Numbered from the stretch's first letter, positions 37,640-46,380 are shown. The stretch: DNA of 64,000 bases from JAEUKA01 sp044228505 (GCA_044228505.1 JBGAUT010000019.1:42984-106983), one strand, 5' to 3'. Numbers and translations: made by a program. The notes: a model not told the origin generated them from the letters alone.

Positions 37640-39799
37640 ATGCGTGTCCGTCACACACACCAGCGACCCCAGTTTCTATATGCGGTCCTGGCCTCGCTGA
37701 TCCTTGCGCTCGGCGTGGCTTCGGACAGTGGGGCCGCACCGAAGTTGCGGTATCAAACCGATATCAAAGGCGACATCGTAGTCATCGGCAACACGCTCGG
37801 CCAGGAGTGCCGTGTGACGGATACCCAGGGCTTGGCCTTGCCAAAGCCGGTCGTTGGTACGCTGGGGAACTGTGGAGAGCCAATCACGCTCGAGGACAGT
37901 GCGGCTGATGTGCTGTGGCAGGCAGAGGACAGCTCGGCGCGAGCAGACTCCACGATCTCCATCGGGCAGGCTCGCAGCACGGCCCAGTTGACCTTGCCGC
38001 AGGGGGCCCAAGTGGCCTACGCACGGCTGTACTGGGGTGGCAATCTGGGGGAGGACATTGCTCTGGCCAACAGCGCCATCAACTTTGAAAAGACGGGCAG
38101 CGGTGGCTTTTCCATGATGCTCCTGCCAAGCCCTGCCAAGGATGTGGTGACGGCGGTCGGAGGCGGAGGCGGGCACGTTTATCAGGGCTCCTATGATGTG
38201 ACGGCCCTTGTGCAGCGATATGGTGTCGGTGCGTATCGCGTGGGAAACGTGGTCCGGCGCAGCGTGATCAATCGCGATGAAGACGTGCAGTTTAACTCGT
38301 GGTCGATGGTGGTGGTGTATCGGAACGACAAGGAACCGGTCCGCAACATCAACGTGTACGACGGTCTGGACAGCGTTGATATCGGACGCAGCGTGAACCT
38401 GGGAGTGATTGGCTTCAGAGTTCCTGAAGGAGGCGCGCCCCAAGGCAAGCTTGGTGTGATCGCGTATGAAGGAGACACTGATAAAAAGGACTCTCTCCTG
38501 TTTAATAACCAGGCAGTCGGAGATGCCATAAACCCTACGGACAATATCTTCAACGGTACGCGGAGCCTTCTGGGAATGCCGGTGTCCGTTACTGGAGACT
38601 TGCCCCAGCTTACCGGTACCGCAGGCAGTATGTCTGGGATGGATCTGGATCAGATCGACATCTCCGCGATGCTCAAAGCGAACGACATCCAGGCCAGCGT
38701 TCAGGCCAACTCGGTCGATGACGTCTACTTCGTAGGGGGTCTGTTCACCTCGATTCGCAGCAGGAAGCCAGTCATCGAGACTACGCTCACCGCGGATCCG
38801 AGCTCGGTGCGGCCTGGCGATGTTGTTACCTTTACTTCCACGACCAAAAATGTCGGTGAAGATGATGGAACGGATGTGGTCATTCGTCATCCCCTGCCGG
38901 ACGGACTCACCTATGTGCCGGGCTCGGTCACGTTTGTGAGCGGCCCAGAGAACGCGCAAAATGGTCCTAAGACCGACGTAGCTGGCGATGATCAGGCCGA
39001 GCTGGTTCCGGACCCTGTCACCGGCAAACCCGTGCTGGTGATTCGGATCGGCAAGGGGGCAAACGGCACCATGGGCGGTCGCCTGTCGCCTTCTGATGCA
39101 GCGGTGGTTGTGCAGTACAAGCTGAAGACGGATCCGAACGCGATGATGAAGATCCCAACGCAGAGCACGACGACCGCAGGGACTGCTGGGAATCCTGCAC
39201 TGCCTCCGGCAACGATTCCTTCGGGCAACGGCGTGCAGCCTGGTGCTCCCACGGTGGTGAACGTTCCCAACTACAGCGCGGACCTCCGCGTGATCGTGAC
39301 GAAGAACCCGAACGATGCGCAGCCCGGTGCTCCCGCCACGTACTCTGTCGATGTCAAAAACGTTGGCAACACGGAAGACCCCGGTCCGATCCAGGTCACC
39401 TTCAAGGTACCGCCAGGTGGCGTGATTGACACCGTGACACCCGGACCAGGGTGGACCTGCGTTCAGCAAGAGCGCGTCGTGTACTGCACGAAACAGAGTC
39501 CGCTCCCCGCAGGGGAAATGACCCGGGCGGTGGACATCAGTGTCCGGACTCCCGATGCTCCAACGGCGGAAAATGAAGTAACGGCACGCGTCATTTCTGA
39601 TGGCGCAGTGGACCCGAATCCAGCCGACAATTTCTGGGGAGAATTCGGTGGCAATCGTCGCATTGCTGGTGGTGGCATCGGCTGCTCGCTAAGCCCGGGC
39701 AACCGCTCTGCTGGTCTTGGTGCTTTCGCGGCTCTTGGGTTGGCCTTGCTGGTCGCTCTGCGCCGTCGTTCCTATCGAGTCAGTGAGCTGACCAAGTAA
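37640..39799 (+). CDS. Surface protein with DUF11-type repeats and MYXO-CTERM-like anchor
   Basis: 719 residues. The signal peptide is FLYAVLASLILALGVAS. The first 370 residues form a beta-rich region (ARLYWGGNLGED, VYDGLDSVDIG). Two DUF11-type modules follow (PGDVVTFTSTTKNVGEDDG; PGAPATYSVDVKNVGNTED). The C-terminus is GGGIGCSLSPGNRSAG, a hydrophobic helix GAFAALGLALLVAL and RRRS. That Gly-Cys, helix, Arg order fits the MYXO-CTERM sorting signal, which is processed at Cys for outer-surface anchoring. It is followed 12 bp later by the OmpA/TSP3 protein, so the two probably work together at the cell surface. Confidence 0.82.
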   Translation: MRVRHTHQRPQFLYAVLASLILALGVASDSGAAPKLRYQTDIKGDIVVIGNTLGQECRVTDTQGLALPKPVVGTLGNCGEPITLEDSAADVLWQAEDSSARADSTISIGQARSTAQLTLPQGAQVAYARLYWGGNLGEDIALANSAINFEKTGSGGFSMMLLPSPAKDVVTAVGGGGGHVYQGSYDVTALVQRYGVGAYRVGNVVRRSVINRDEDVQFNSWSMVVVYRNDKEPVRNINVYDGLDSVDIGRSVNLGVIGFRVPEGGAPQGKLGVIAYEGDTDKKDSLLFNNQAVGDAINPTDNIFNGTRSLLGMPVSVTGDLPQLTGTAGSMSGMDLDQIDISAMLKANDIQASVQANSVDDVYFVGGLFTSIRSRKPVIETTLTADPSSVRPGDVVTFTSTTKNVGEDDGTDVVIRHPLPDGLTYVPGSVTFVSGPENAQNGPKTDVAGDDQAELVPDPVTGKPVLVIRIGKGANGTMGGRLSPSDAAVVVQYKLKTDPNAMMKIPTQSTTTAGTAGNPALPPATIPSGNGVQPGAPTVVNVPNYSADLRVIVTKNPNDAQPGAPATYSVDVKNVGNTEDPGPIQVTFKVPPGGVIDTVTPGPGWTCVQQERVVYCTKQSPLPAGEMTRAVDISVRTPDAPTAENEVTARVISDGAVDPNPADNFWGEFGGNRRIAGGGIGCSLSPGNRSAGLGAFAALGLALLVALRRRSYRVSELTK

Positions 39800-39811
39800 G
39801 GGGTGAGTGCT

Positions 39812-41650
39812 ATGAACCTTCTAACTCGCTCGTCTCTGTGCTTCCTCTTGGGTGCTCTGTGTGCCTCGGCACCTGCGCAGGCTCAGCTCAATCGGGGCTT
39901 TGAGCTCAACCGCTATCAGCCCACCGCTGCGGGAGAGTGGTCTTTCGCGGTGGATCACCCGTGGTATTCCTCGACACGCTACTTTGCAGCCGGGGTGACG
40001 CTCAACTATGCGCATCAGCCACTCGTTACCGGTACCCAGGACGCAAGCGGTGTCTTCAGCCAGACCCAATCGCTGATCGACCACCACTTCCTCGCGCATG
40101 TGGATCTGGCCGGTTCGTTCCTCGATCGGGTGCTGATCACGGCGTCTCTCCCCATCGTGCTCGCGAGTAGTGGAGACCCTCAGTTTGCATCTGGCGCATC
40201 GGTTGGAGACCCGAGGATCGGTGCCAAAGTACGTATCTACGGGCAACCCTACCAGAGTCCATTTTCTCTCAGTGCGGGACTCGATCTGTGGGTTCCTCTG
40301 CGGGCCATGACCGATCGGGTCACGCCGACCTCCAGTGATCAATCGGTCCGTGTGCTTCCCAAGCTGATGGCCGGTGGTGTGTGGAAGAAGCTGCTGTGGT
40401 CTGGGACTCTGGGCTTTCTATATCGGCCAGAGGCGCTCACGGACGCACCGGCGGGCTTTGCCTCCAGCGTCGGGCGAGCTGCCTCCGAACTGCAACTTGG
40501 TTTGGCTGCTGCGTACTTTGATCAGGAACGTCGCTTTGCGGTCGGTCCGGAGTTCGTTCTCTCCACCGCAGCACTTGGTGCGGACTCCTTCTCGCGCTTT
40601 GGTACCAGCTTGGAGATGCTCGTTGCGGGTCACTACAACATTGCGAACTTGATCCAGACCGGACTTGCCTTGGGGGCTGGGTTTGTTCGCCAGCCCGGAA
40701 CTCCTGACTTTCGGATGCTGTTCCGTTTGGCCTATGCGCCAATGGTGGACAGAAAGCACGATCGCGATGGGGACGGCATACTGGATGCAGAGGATGCATG
40801 TCCTGATGAGAAGGGAATCCGCACCGGTGATCCGGCCACCCATGGTTGCCCGCCTCCGAGTGACCGTGACCAAGACGGAGTTCCTGATTACGCTGATCTC
40901 TGTCCTGATCTTCACAAGGGACCGAATCCGGATCCGCAGCGACTGGGCTGTCCACTACCACCACCAGAGCATGATCGCGATGGGGATGGCATCTTGGATC
41001 GCGATGATCTGTGCCCAGATGTACACATGGGAGAGGTTCCTGATCCCACACGCTTAGGGTGTCCAGCTCCGGATGCGGACATGGATGGTGTGCAGGATCC
41101 CAAGGACATTTGCCCCATGGAGCCTTCGGGCTATTATCCCGACCCACAGCGTCTGGGATGTCCACTTCCGGACCGCGACAAGGACACGGTGCCAGACAAG
41201 TTCGATGCGTGTCCGGACAAGCCGGGTGCTCCGCATCCCGATCCGAAGAAGAACGGTTGTCCGGGACTGTTGGAAGTCCGTGGCGGGCAGATTGTGATCT
41301 TGGCACCGGTGTACTTTGCCACCGATAAGGATGTGATCCTGGAGCAGAGCTTCCCAGTGCTTCAAGCAGTTGCCAGTGCGCTGCAAGCAGCACCCGGAAT
41401 CCGCTTGATCCGCATCGAAGGACACACCGACAGCCAAGGTGCGCGGCTGTACAACATCGACCTTTCGCAGCGCCGTGCCCGCAGTGTCCAGACCTGGCTG
41501 CTTCAGCACGGTATTGACGAGTCTCGACTGGCAGCAGAGGGCTACGGTCCGGATCGTCCGATCGCCACGAACAAGACCATCCCCGGTCGAGCCAAGAATC
41601 GACGCGTCGAGTTCCACATCGTCGAAGGCAACACCAGCACCACCCGCTAG
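39812..41650 (+). CDS. OmpA-family outer-membrane protein with thrombospondin type 3 repeats
   Basis: 612 residues from the ATG at 39812 (AAGGGGTG upstream). Signal peptide FLLGALCASAPAQA. Residues 25-310 form a beta-barrel. At 315-490 are about five Ca-binding thrombospondin-3 repeats (HDRDGDGILDAEDACPD and similar), each with paired cysteines. The C-terminal OmpA domain has IRIEGHTDSQGARLYNIDLS and AKNRRVEFHI, the peptidoglycan-binding signature. It should link the outer membrane to the cell wall through a rigid Ca-stabilised spacer. Confidence 0.93.
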   Translation: MNLLTRSSLCFLLGALCASAPAQAQLNRGFELNRYQPTAAGEWSFAVDHPWYSSTRYFAAGVTLNYAHQPLVTGTQDASGVFSQTQSLIDHHFLAHVDLAGSFLDRVLITASLPIVLASSGDPQFASGASVGDPRIGAKVRIYGQPYQSPFSLSAGLDLWVPLRAMTDRVTPTSSDQSVRVLPKLMAGGVWKKLLWSGTLGFLYRPEALTDAPAGFASSVGRAASELQLGLAAAYFDQERRFAVGPEFVLSTAALGADSFSRFGTSLEMLVAGHYNIANLIQTGLALGAGFVRQPGTPDFRMLFRLAYAPMVDRKHDRDGDGILDAEDACPDEKGIRTGDPATHGCPPPSDRDQDGVPDYADLCPDLHKGPNPDPQRLGCPLPPPEHDRDGDGILDRDDLCPDVHMGEVPDPTRLGCPAPDADMDGVQDPKDICPMEPSGYYPDPQRLGCPLPDRDKDTVPDKFDACPDKPGAPHPDPKKNGCPGLLEVRGGQIVILAPVYFATDKDVILEQSFPVLQAVASALQAAPGIRLIRIEGHTDSQGARLYNIDLSQRRARSVQTWLLQHGIDESRLAAEGYGPDRPIATNKTIPGRAKNRRVEFHIVEGNTSTTR

Positions 41651-41700
41651 CCTTGCTCGACTAGGCTCCGCTTTCTCCTTCCAATAACCGATTCTGTGGA

Positions 41701-41718
41701 CAGACCCCTAGGGGTCTG
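41701..41718. terminator. Perfect 18-bp palindrome between convergent genes
   Basis: CAGACCCCTAGGGGTCTG reads the same on both strands. It lies between the OmpA gene (ends 41650) and the truncated kinase-globin gene (ends 41784). It could fold as a bidirectional terminator stem with a short loop, though no T run follows; a protein-binding site is the alternative. Confidence 0.5.
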
Positions 41719-41783
41719 CTCCCTCCGTGCGCGAGCCGACAGCACCTGCTGTATATCTGCCGGAATCCGGAAACCGGTTCTGA

Positions 41784-44288
41784 CTAGAGTCCTCGGGTAC
41801 GCACTGGTTCGACACGGAAAACCGATAGGTCTTCACCTGTGGGACCAGCCATGATGCGCTCTCCGAAGTGAAGTGCGGAGCAATGGACAAGCGTCCGAAC
41901 ATTGTCGGACAAAAGCAGTTCTGCGGGCCGGGCCGCTTGCGCCAAGAACATGGCTCTCTCTACCGATTCTCCTCCCAGCGTGGGCACGGCCGTGAGCGGG
42001 CCGATGTCGATTCCGGCACTGGCGTGCAAGTCGAGCGGTGCAACGGCTTCCAGGATGTCGAGACCACAACCGACGGCCTGACTGGGTCCATCAAAGTAGG
42101 CAATCAGGGAGTGATCGATAGGTGCCTCTATGGTGACGGCGAGATGACGCAAAAACTCGCGATGTACAATCGCCCGAAACTCCGGAGACATGTCAGTCCG
42201 GCCGTGCACGACCAGCACGCATCCAGCCAGGGTCGTACCGTGGTGTTCGGATGGCAGCATCGATAGGAATCCGTGAATGGCCGAGAGCACGTCATCGACA
42301 TTGCCGGCCCATGGATGATGATCTCGTCCAGGCAGAATCTGCAATTGTGCTCCACGGATCTGTTCGGCAATCGATCGACTCTCCGCAACAGCCCGGTGAG
42401 CATCGTCTTCTCGATGGAGCACCAGCGTTGGTACTCGCACCGTCGGCCACAGCGCCCGCACGCTACACCTCTCGCGGAGGGAAAACTGCTCGATGGCCTC
42501 ATACGGGCTGGCGGCGTAGCGCAGACACGCTGCCCACCATTTGCGATAGCCCGCATCCTCCATCAGAGAAGGTGCAAGCGTATCTAAGAACAGAGCCTCG
42601 CCCCACTCTTCACGGATTCGCTGCATCTGTCCAGTGAGGTCTTCTTGGGAATCATCGCCGCTCTCTCCATCAGGAGTCTCGGCAGAGGCAGGCTGGGCCA
42701 AACACCGTCCACTGCCGTACAAAATCAGGGCACGGACTCGTTCTGGTCGCATCGCTGCCAGTAACATCGCGGCTGAGCTACTGTCACCGATAGCAAACAG
42801 GATCGCCTGTTCGACCCGAGCATCATCGAGCACAGCTCGAATATCTTGCGAGATTTGGTCCACGCTAAACATTCCCTGCTTACGCGACGACATTCCACAG
42901 CCGCGCTGATCGAGCAGAATGATCTGGGCGAGCGATGCCAGGTGGCGAAGGAAGCTTGCTACGCGGAGATTCTGCCAGTTGTGCTCCAGATGGGTCACCC
43001 ACTCACCCAGAATCACGATGGTGTGGCTGCCTTGACCGAACATTTGATAGGCCACGTCGCCATCGCCGCGATGAACCCACTTGGTCTGCGGTGCAGCCAG
43101 CGGAATTTCCCAGTAGAAACGACCCACAGTTCGGATCTGCATCGAGGGATACGAGTGACCGCTCTCAATCCCGCGCTGCAGCGCCTTCGCGATGTGACTG
43201 TAGGCATTTGACCAAGCGCGTGCTGCGGAGTCACTCCATTCATTGTCCAGCTCGCCGAGTGCATCCAGCAGCGCTCTTCCCATCACGGTCAAATGACGAG
43301 GCTGAACGCCATAATGCGCATGTCTTTTGCCTAATTCCTCAAGATAGGGCAGTAGTCGTTCTGGAGTGCGCAAGTTGTCGACAGACAGCTTAAGTGCCGC
43401 CGTCAGCATCCGACCTTGCGAAGTCAGATTGCCCTGGAATAGGCTCTGTAGCTCCGGCTCCTGATGAAAGAAGTGTCCGTAAAACTTTTGCGCCAACAGA
43501 TCTGGATCGCGATTGACGCGCAGAAAGGAGGCACTCACTTTTGCAAAATCACCATCGAGCTGCTCACCACTACTTCCAAAAAACGGAAGGTAGACTGCGC
43601 CGAGCGCCTCCAACTGGTCTCGCACCACATCCATGCTACCGGGACGACGTTCTGGATCACGGCGGACACAGCGATCGATGAGCCCAGTCAGCACTGCGGG
43701 CAGCAGCGGGAGCTCTTGGGCGAGCAAAGGCAGATCGTAGTTGGCGATGAACGATTTGAGCTCAGACAAAGACAGATCGGCCTGTGGGAGCTTTCCTGTT
43801 AGCAATTCATAGATGACCAATCCAAACGCGTAGACATCGGACTGAGGACTAGCTGGTTCCCCGCGCCATAGCTCAGGGGCCATGAATAGGGGGGTCCCCA
43901 TCAGGCTGCCCGCACGAGTCAGTCGGTTGTCGTCGGTTCCGCCCGCTGCTGAGTTGGGTTCGATGGGAATCGGTTTGGTGGCCGTCAGACTCGCGCTCTC
44001 TCGAACCTCGATCTTGACGTTGGATGGGAGCCCCTCGCTTACCCGATTCACATCCTCGATCGATAGCGATTGCGTCGACTCTAGCTCCGTTGCGGCAGGG
44101 CCCCGTCTCCCATCCGCGAACTTCGCCAACCCAAAATCGAGCAGCTTCACCTCTCCGCCAGCAGTCAGCATGACATTGGCAGGCTGATCATTTGGATTTT
44201 GTTCACCGTCGAAAAAGCGAACGGTACGAGCACTTCTGGGAAGGAGGCGGGAAGCGCCTATGTCTGGTGTCTGTCTGCGAGATACCAC
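41784..44288 (-). CDS. Truncated kinase C-lobe fused to globin, alpha/beta hydrolase and cyclase-like domain
   Basis: 834 residues from a GTG at 44288; an ATG at 44171 is an alternative start. Kinase sequence begins at QPANVMLTAGG (residue 35), so the N-lobe and HRD are absent, but LLDFGLAK (49-56) and FMAPELW (135-141) remain. Residues 247-375 are a bacterial-type globin with B10 Tyr in KFYGHFF (Y270), Gln at 291 and proximal His in GKRHAHYGV (H323). Residues 395-655 are an alpha/beta hydrolase (VAYQMFGQG, LLDQRGCGMSS, GDSSS in place of GxSxG). Residues 660-825 resemble a nucleotide cyclase homology domain (GVGL-like CGLDILEAV, ASAGIDIGPL) without an obvious full set of metal-binding Asp. 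It looks like a heme-based gas sensor tied to a signalling output. Confidence 0.75.
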   Translation of the reverse strand: MVSRRQTPDIGASRLLPRSARTVRFFDGEQNPNDQPANVMLTAGGEVKLLDFGLAKFADGRRGPAATELESTQSLSIEDVNRVSEGLPSNVKIEVRESASLTATKPIPIEPNSAAGGTDDNRLTRAGSLMGTPLFMAPELWRGEPASPQSDVYAFGLVIYELLTGKLPQADLSLSELKSFIANYDLPLLAQELPLLPAVLTGLIDRCVRRDPERRPGSMDVVRDQLEALGAVYLPFFGSSGEQLDGDFAKVSASFLRVNRDPDLLAQKFYGHFFHQEPELQSLFQGNLTSQGRMLTAALKLSVDNLRTPERLLPYLEELGKRHAHYGVQPRHLTVMGRALLDALGELDNEWSDSAARAWSNAYSHIAKALQRGIESGHSYPSMQIRTVGRFYWEIPLAAPQTKWVHRGDGDVAYQMFGQGSHTIVILGEWVTHLEHNWQNLRVASFLRHLASLAQIILLDQRGCGMSSRKQGMFSVDQISQDIRAVLDDARVEQAILFAIGDSSSAAMLLAAMRPERVRALILYGSGRCLAQPASAETPDGESGDDSQEDLTGQMQRIREEWGEALFLDTLAPSLMEDAGYRKWWAACLRYAASPYEAIEQFSLRERCSVRALWPTVRVPTLVLHREDDAHRAVAESRSIAEQIRGAQLQILPGRDHHPWAGNVDDVLSAIHGFLSMLPSEHHGTTLAGCVLVVHGRTDMSPEFRAIVHREFLRHLAVTIEAPIDHSLIAYFDGPSQAVGCGLDILEAVAPLDLHASAGIDIGPLTAVPTLGGESVERAMFLAQAARPAELLLSDNVRTLVHCSALHFGERIMAGPTGEDLSVFRVEPVRTRGL
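44180..44256 (-). mobile_element. Kinase-junction module, copy B
   Basis: 77 bp with the same layout as A and C: AGGCT, 19 nt, ACCGTCGA, 25 nt, GGGAAG, 5 nt, GGGAAGCG. Its left end abuts the kinase PANVML codons; the plus-strand stretch GCATGACATTGGCAGGCT is identical to copy C over 18 bp. One base beyond the right end is the stop codon of a recombinase remnant. Confidence 0.8.
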
Positions 44289-44335
44289 TCAGCCGGATGC
44301 TCTGGGAATAGCGGTACCCGGTCTTCCTCTGCTTC
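44258..44335 (-). pseudogene. 3' remnant of a second tyrosine recombinase gene
   Basis: 25 open codons ending LFPEHPAEWYLADRHQT and a TAG. The complete recombinase at 46454-47749 ends LRPQYPAEWQPEDKHQT and TAG. PAEW, the Asp, HQT and the stop align without a gap, and in both places the stop is one base from the junction module. Everything upstream of these codons has been lost or replaced by the membrane protein gene at 44357. Confidence 0.72.
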
Positions 44336-44356
44336 CTACCGCGACCAAGTCTCCGC

Positions 44357-45073
44357 CTAGTATCTTCGCCAGGGGTCCAGTCCGAGTTCCCGTGACTTCC
44401 GGTAGACCAAGCCGATGTACAAGATGTCGAGTACGAAGATAGAGGGGTAGGTCCACGCAACCAGCGGATACATCGGCGTTGGGGCATTTGGTAACCAATC
44501 CACCGCGATGATCTTCCAGTTTAGGGGACACCAGTACGTGGCCAGCAGGAAGGCCGAAAACGTACCTAGGAATTTGAAGATCGCGATATACAGCGACTGT
44601 CCTTCTACGTTGTCGCGCCGCAGAATCATCGCCACAAACAGGGTCGACATCATCAGGTTCTGAAGGAACGCAATCATCCAGCCCGTCTTGTCTCCGAACT
44701 GTGCGGTGAATCCGGCAAACACCATTCCGAAAGCCAACAGCGAGGCGAGTACAACCAGATGGTAGTACTTCGAGAGCAGCGCGTGCTGAGGCTGATTTCG
44801 ACCGAATCGGAGGATTTGCACAAGAATGGGCAGATCGAAACCGAGCCACACACCTTGCATGATCAGCAGTTTGATGTCGCCGTCGACATACCATACGACG
44901 GACACCGCCTCCCACACGATGTTTGCGGACAGCGCAGCGAGCGGCATACCTGGCATTCGATCTTTGAAGCCACGTCGGATGATGAAGGAATAGGCCAAGG
45001 TCCAGCATACTGCAGCCGCTACCGAGATAACTACGCCGACGCGTCGATAAAGTACCAGATCATCAAACAGCAC
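44357..45073 (-). CDS. Integral-membrane terpene cyclase-like protein (PaxB/Pyr4 type)
   Basis: 238 residues with about seven membrane helices and short loops. The pattern FKDRMPGMPLAALSANIVWE at 36-55 closely follows the FKDRxxGMxLxxLxxNxxWE block of fungal meroterpenoid/indole-diterpene cyclases (PaxB, AtmB, Pyr4). The two acidic residues essential in Pyr4 have counterparts here: Glu55 in NIVWEAV and Asp216 in FVLDILYIG. Such enzymes protonate or open an epoxide of a prenyl chain and cyclise it in the membrane. No prenyltransferase or epoxidase lies beside it. A non-enzymatic homologue cannot be ruled out. Confidence 0.72.
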   Translation of the reverse strand: MLFDDLVLYRRVGVVISVAAAVCWTLAYSFIIRRGFKDRMPGMPLAALSANIVWEAVSVVWYVDGDIKLLIMQGVWLGFDLPILVQILRFGRNQPQHALLSKYYHLVVLASLLAFGMVFAGFTAQFGDKTGWMIAFLQNLMMSTLFVAMILRRDNVEGQSLYIAIFKFLGTFSAFLLATYWCPLNWKIIAVDWLPNAPTPMYPLVAWTYPSIFVLDILYIGLVYRKSRELGLDPWRRY

Positions 45074-45394
45074 TTCGTATTCCCTTCGCGTGTGGGTAAG
45101 CGGAAATCGGGCCGGAGCCTTCCGCAGAACGGCAGTCTGCTACGGTCTGTCTACCGTGTCGTGGCTCTGCCGTCCAAGTTTTTTGTGTTTCCTGCGCTGG
45201 CGTGCGGGATGCATCAGGTTCGTGGTTGGACGGCGCTCAGAACCGACCTCGCCGCTGCTCACCGGTGAAACGGCGACCGTCCTATCTAGGCTGGGCTACA
45301 GCGGTTTTGCGAGCCGGGACGTTATGCTCGATACCGAGGGGAGTGCCATGTCTTCGAAGTCTGTCCATGCCCGACTCCCATTGCGGCCGAGCGG
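45074..45394. other. Intergenic region without a gene
   Basis: 320 bp between the starts of the terpene cyclase-like gene and the 3' end of the gene at 45395. I see no convincing coding frame. It presumably holds the promoter of the minus-strand cyclase-like gene. Confidence 0.5.
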
Positions 45395-46126
45395 TTAGGA
45401 CGGGTACTTGAACAAATCAAAGTTCTTGTCGCTCTTCGAGCCGACGTTGCCGAGTTTGGACTTCTTGTCGTAGGTCATCTTGACTGCGCTGTCCCACTTC
45501 ATTTGCAGAGCCTCGGCCTCGGCGATGTTCTTAAACTTCGCGTTGATGTACTCCTTCAGGCATTCGGGGGCCCGGGCGGAGTTACAACTCCCCTGGTCGG
45601 CATCTAATGCATTGTACCAAGCGTTGTTGGTTCCCTTGTCGTCGTTGCGGGCCGTTTTGTCAGCGGCAGCGGCGTAGACTTCGGATGCGACCTTGGTTCC
45701 ATAGATCTTGGCTTTGTCTGCCATGTCGCGACCGATGATCCACCACTGAATGCGGTGAGTCTCTGCACCATGCTTGGGAGTCACATTCGGATCGAGGAAC
45801 GCTAGCTTCTTATCCATCAAGTAATAGAACTGGTCGGCTGTCTTGATGACTCCCGTGATGTAAGCAACCTTGCTGGCGTCGAACTTGTGCAGGATCTCCG
45901 ACTCTCGGAGAATGTCATACAGAGCCTGAGCCTTGGTGTAGTTTGAGTCCTTCTTGGACATGTCATCGAATGACTTTTTCACCAATGAATCCAGCGCCAT
46001 CAGGTGTTTCTTCACGAGTGCTTCATCATCGAGCAGCTCCATGATGCGGGTATAGGCAGGCGCAAACTTAAAGTTCGGACATTTCTGTGCAAGATCGAAC
46101 TGATAGCTCTTGGTGAACGTTGCCAT
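45395..46126 (-). CDS. Hypothetical soluble Lys-rich protein
   Basis: 243 residues from the ATG at 46126, which has GGAGGAG 9 nt upstream; an in-frame ATG at 46135 is too close to that site. The protein has no signal peptide and is helical and rich in Lys, Asp and Ala (HLMALDSLVKKSFDDMSKKD; EALQMKWDSAVKMTYDKKSK). A central part with QWWIIGRDMADKAK is more hydrophobic. I do not recognise a family. It lies just downstream of the remnant end of junction copy C, so it may be chromosomal flank or cargo of the mobile region. Confidence 0.62.
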   Translation of the reverse strand: MATFTKSYQFDLAQKCPNFKFAPAYTRIMELLDDEALVKKHLMALDSLVKKSFDDMSKKDSNYTKAQALYDILRESEILHKFDASKVAYITGVIKTADQFYYLMDKKLAFLDPNVTPKHGAETHRIQWWIIGRDMADKAKIYGTKVASEVYAAAADKTARNDDKGTNNAWYNALDADQGSCNSARAPECLKEYINAKFKNIAEAEALQMKWDSAVKMTYDKKSKLGNVGSKSDKNFDLFKYPS

Positions 46127-46347
46127 TGTAGACATCTCCTCCGGTCGAATGTGAAAGTAAGGCCTGCTGAGAGCGCGATCGTCATGGTAGGGGAGATCGG
46201 AGGGCGAAGGTAGGGACCGTTGAAAAGGCCATCCTTGTCCAGCGTTTCCACCGTGCCAGCACCCATTGGGTCCACTCACACGTTCTCGAATCACCCAGTG
46301 TGGCCACCGAGCTTTCCACCAGTCTTCTATCGGGACCGGGAAGCGTA

Positions 46348-46380
46348 CTAAGATTCCTCGACAAGCATGACATTGGCAGG
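46348..46380 (-). pseudogene. Kinase remnant at junction copy C
   Basis: On the minus strand PANVMLVEES followed by TAG: about ten codons that match the start of the kinase fragments at copies A and B (PENVVLIED, PANVMLTAG). The codon expected for the catalytic-loop Lys is TAG. A second partial GGGAAGCG-type motif lies just beyond, at 46338-46345. Confidence 0.6.

Noticed and set aside
37676..39469. 597-codon open frame on the minus strand opposite the DUF11 protein
   Set aside because: Composition is that of an antisense shadow in GC-rich DNA, with no ribosome site and no motif; the plus-strand protein has a signal peptide, repeats and an anchor.
44289..45008. 239-codon frame overlapping the terpene cyclase-like gene
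   Set aside because: It has shadow composition rich in Arg, His and Cys. The alternative frame encodes a coherent seven-helix membrane protein with family motifs.
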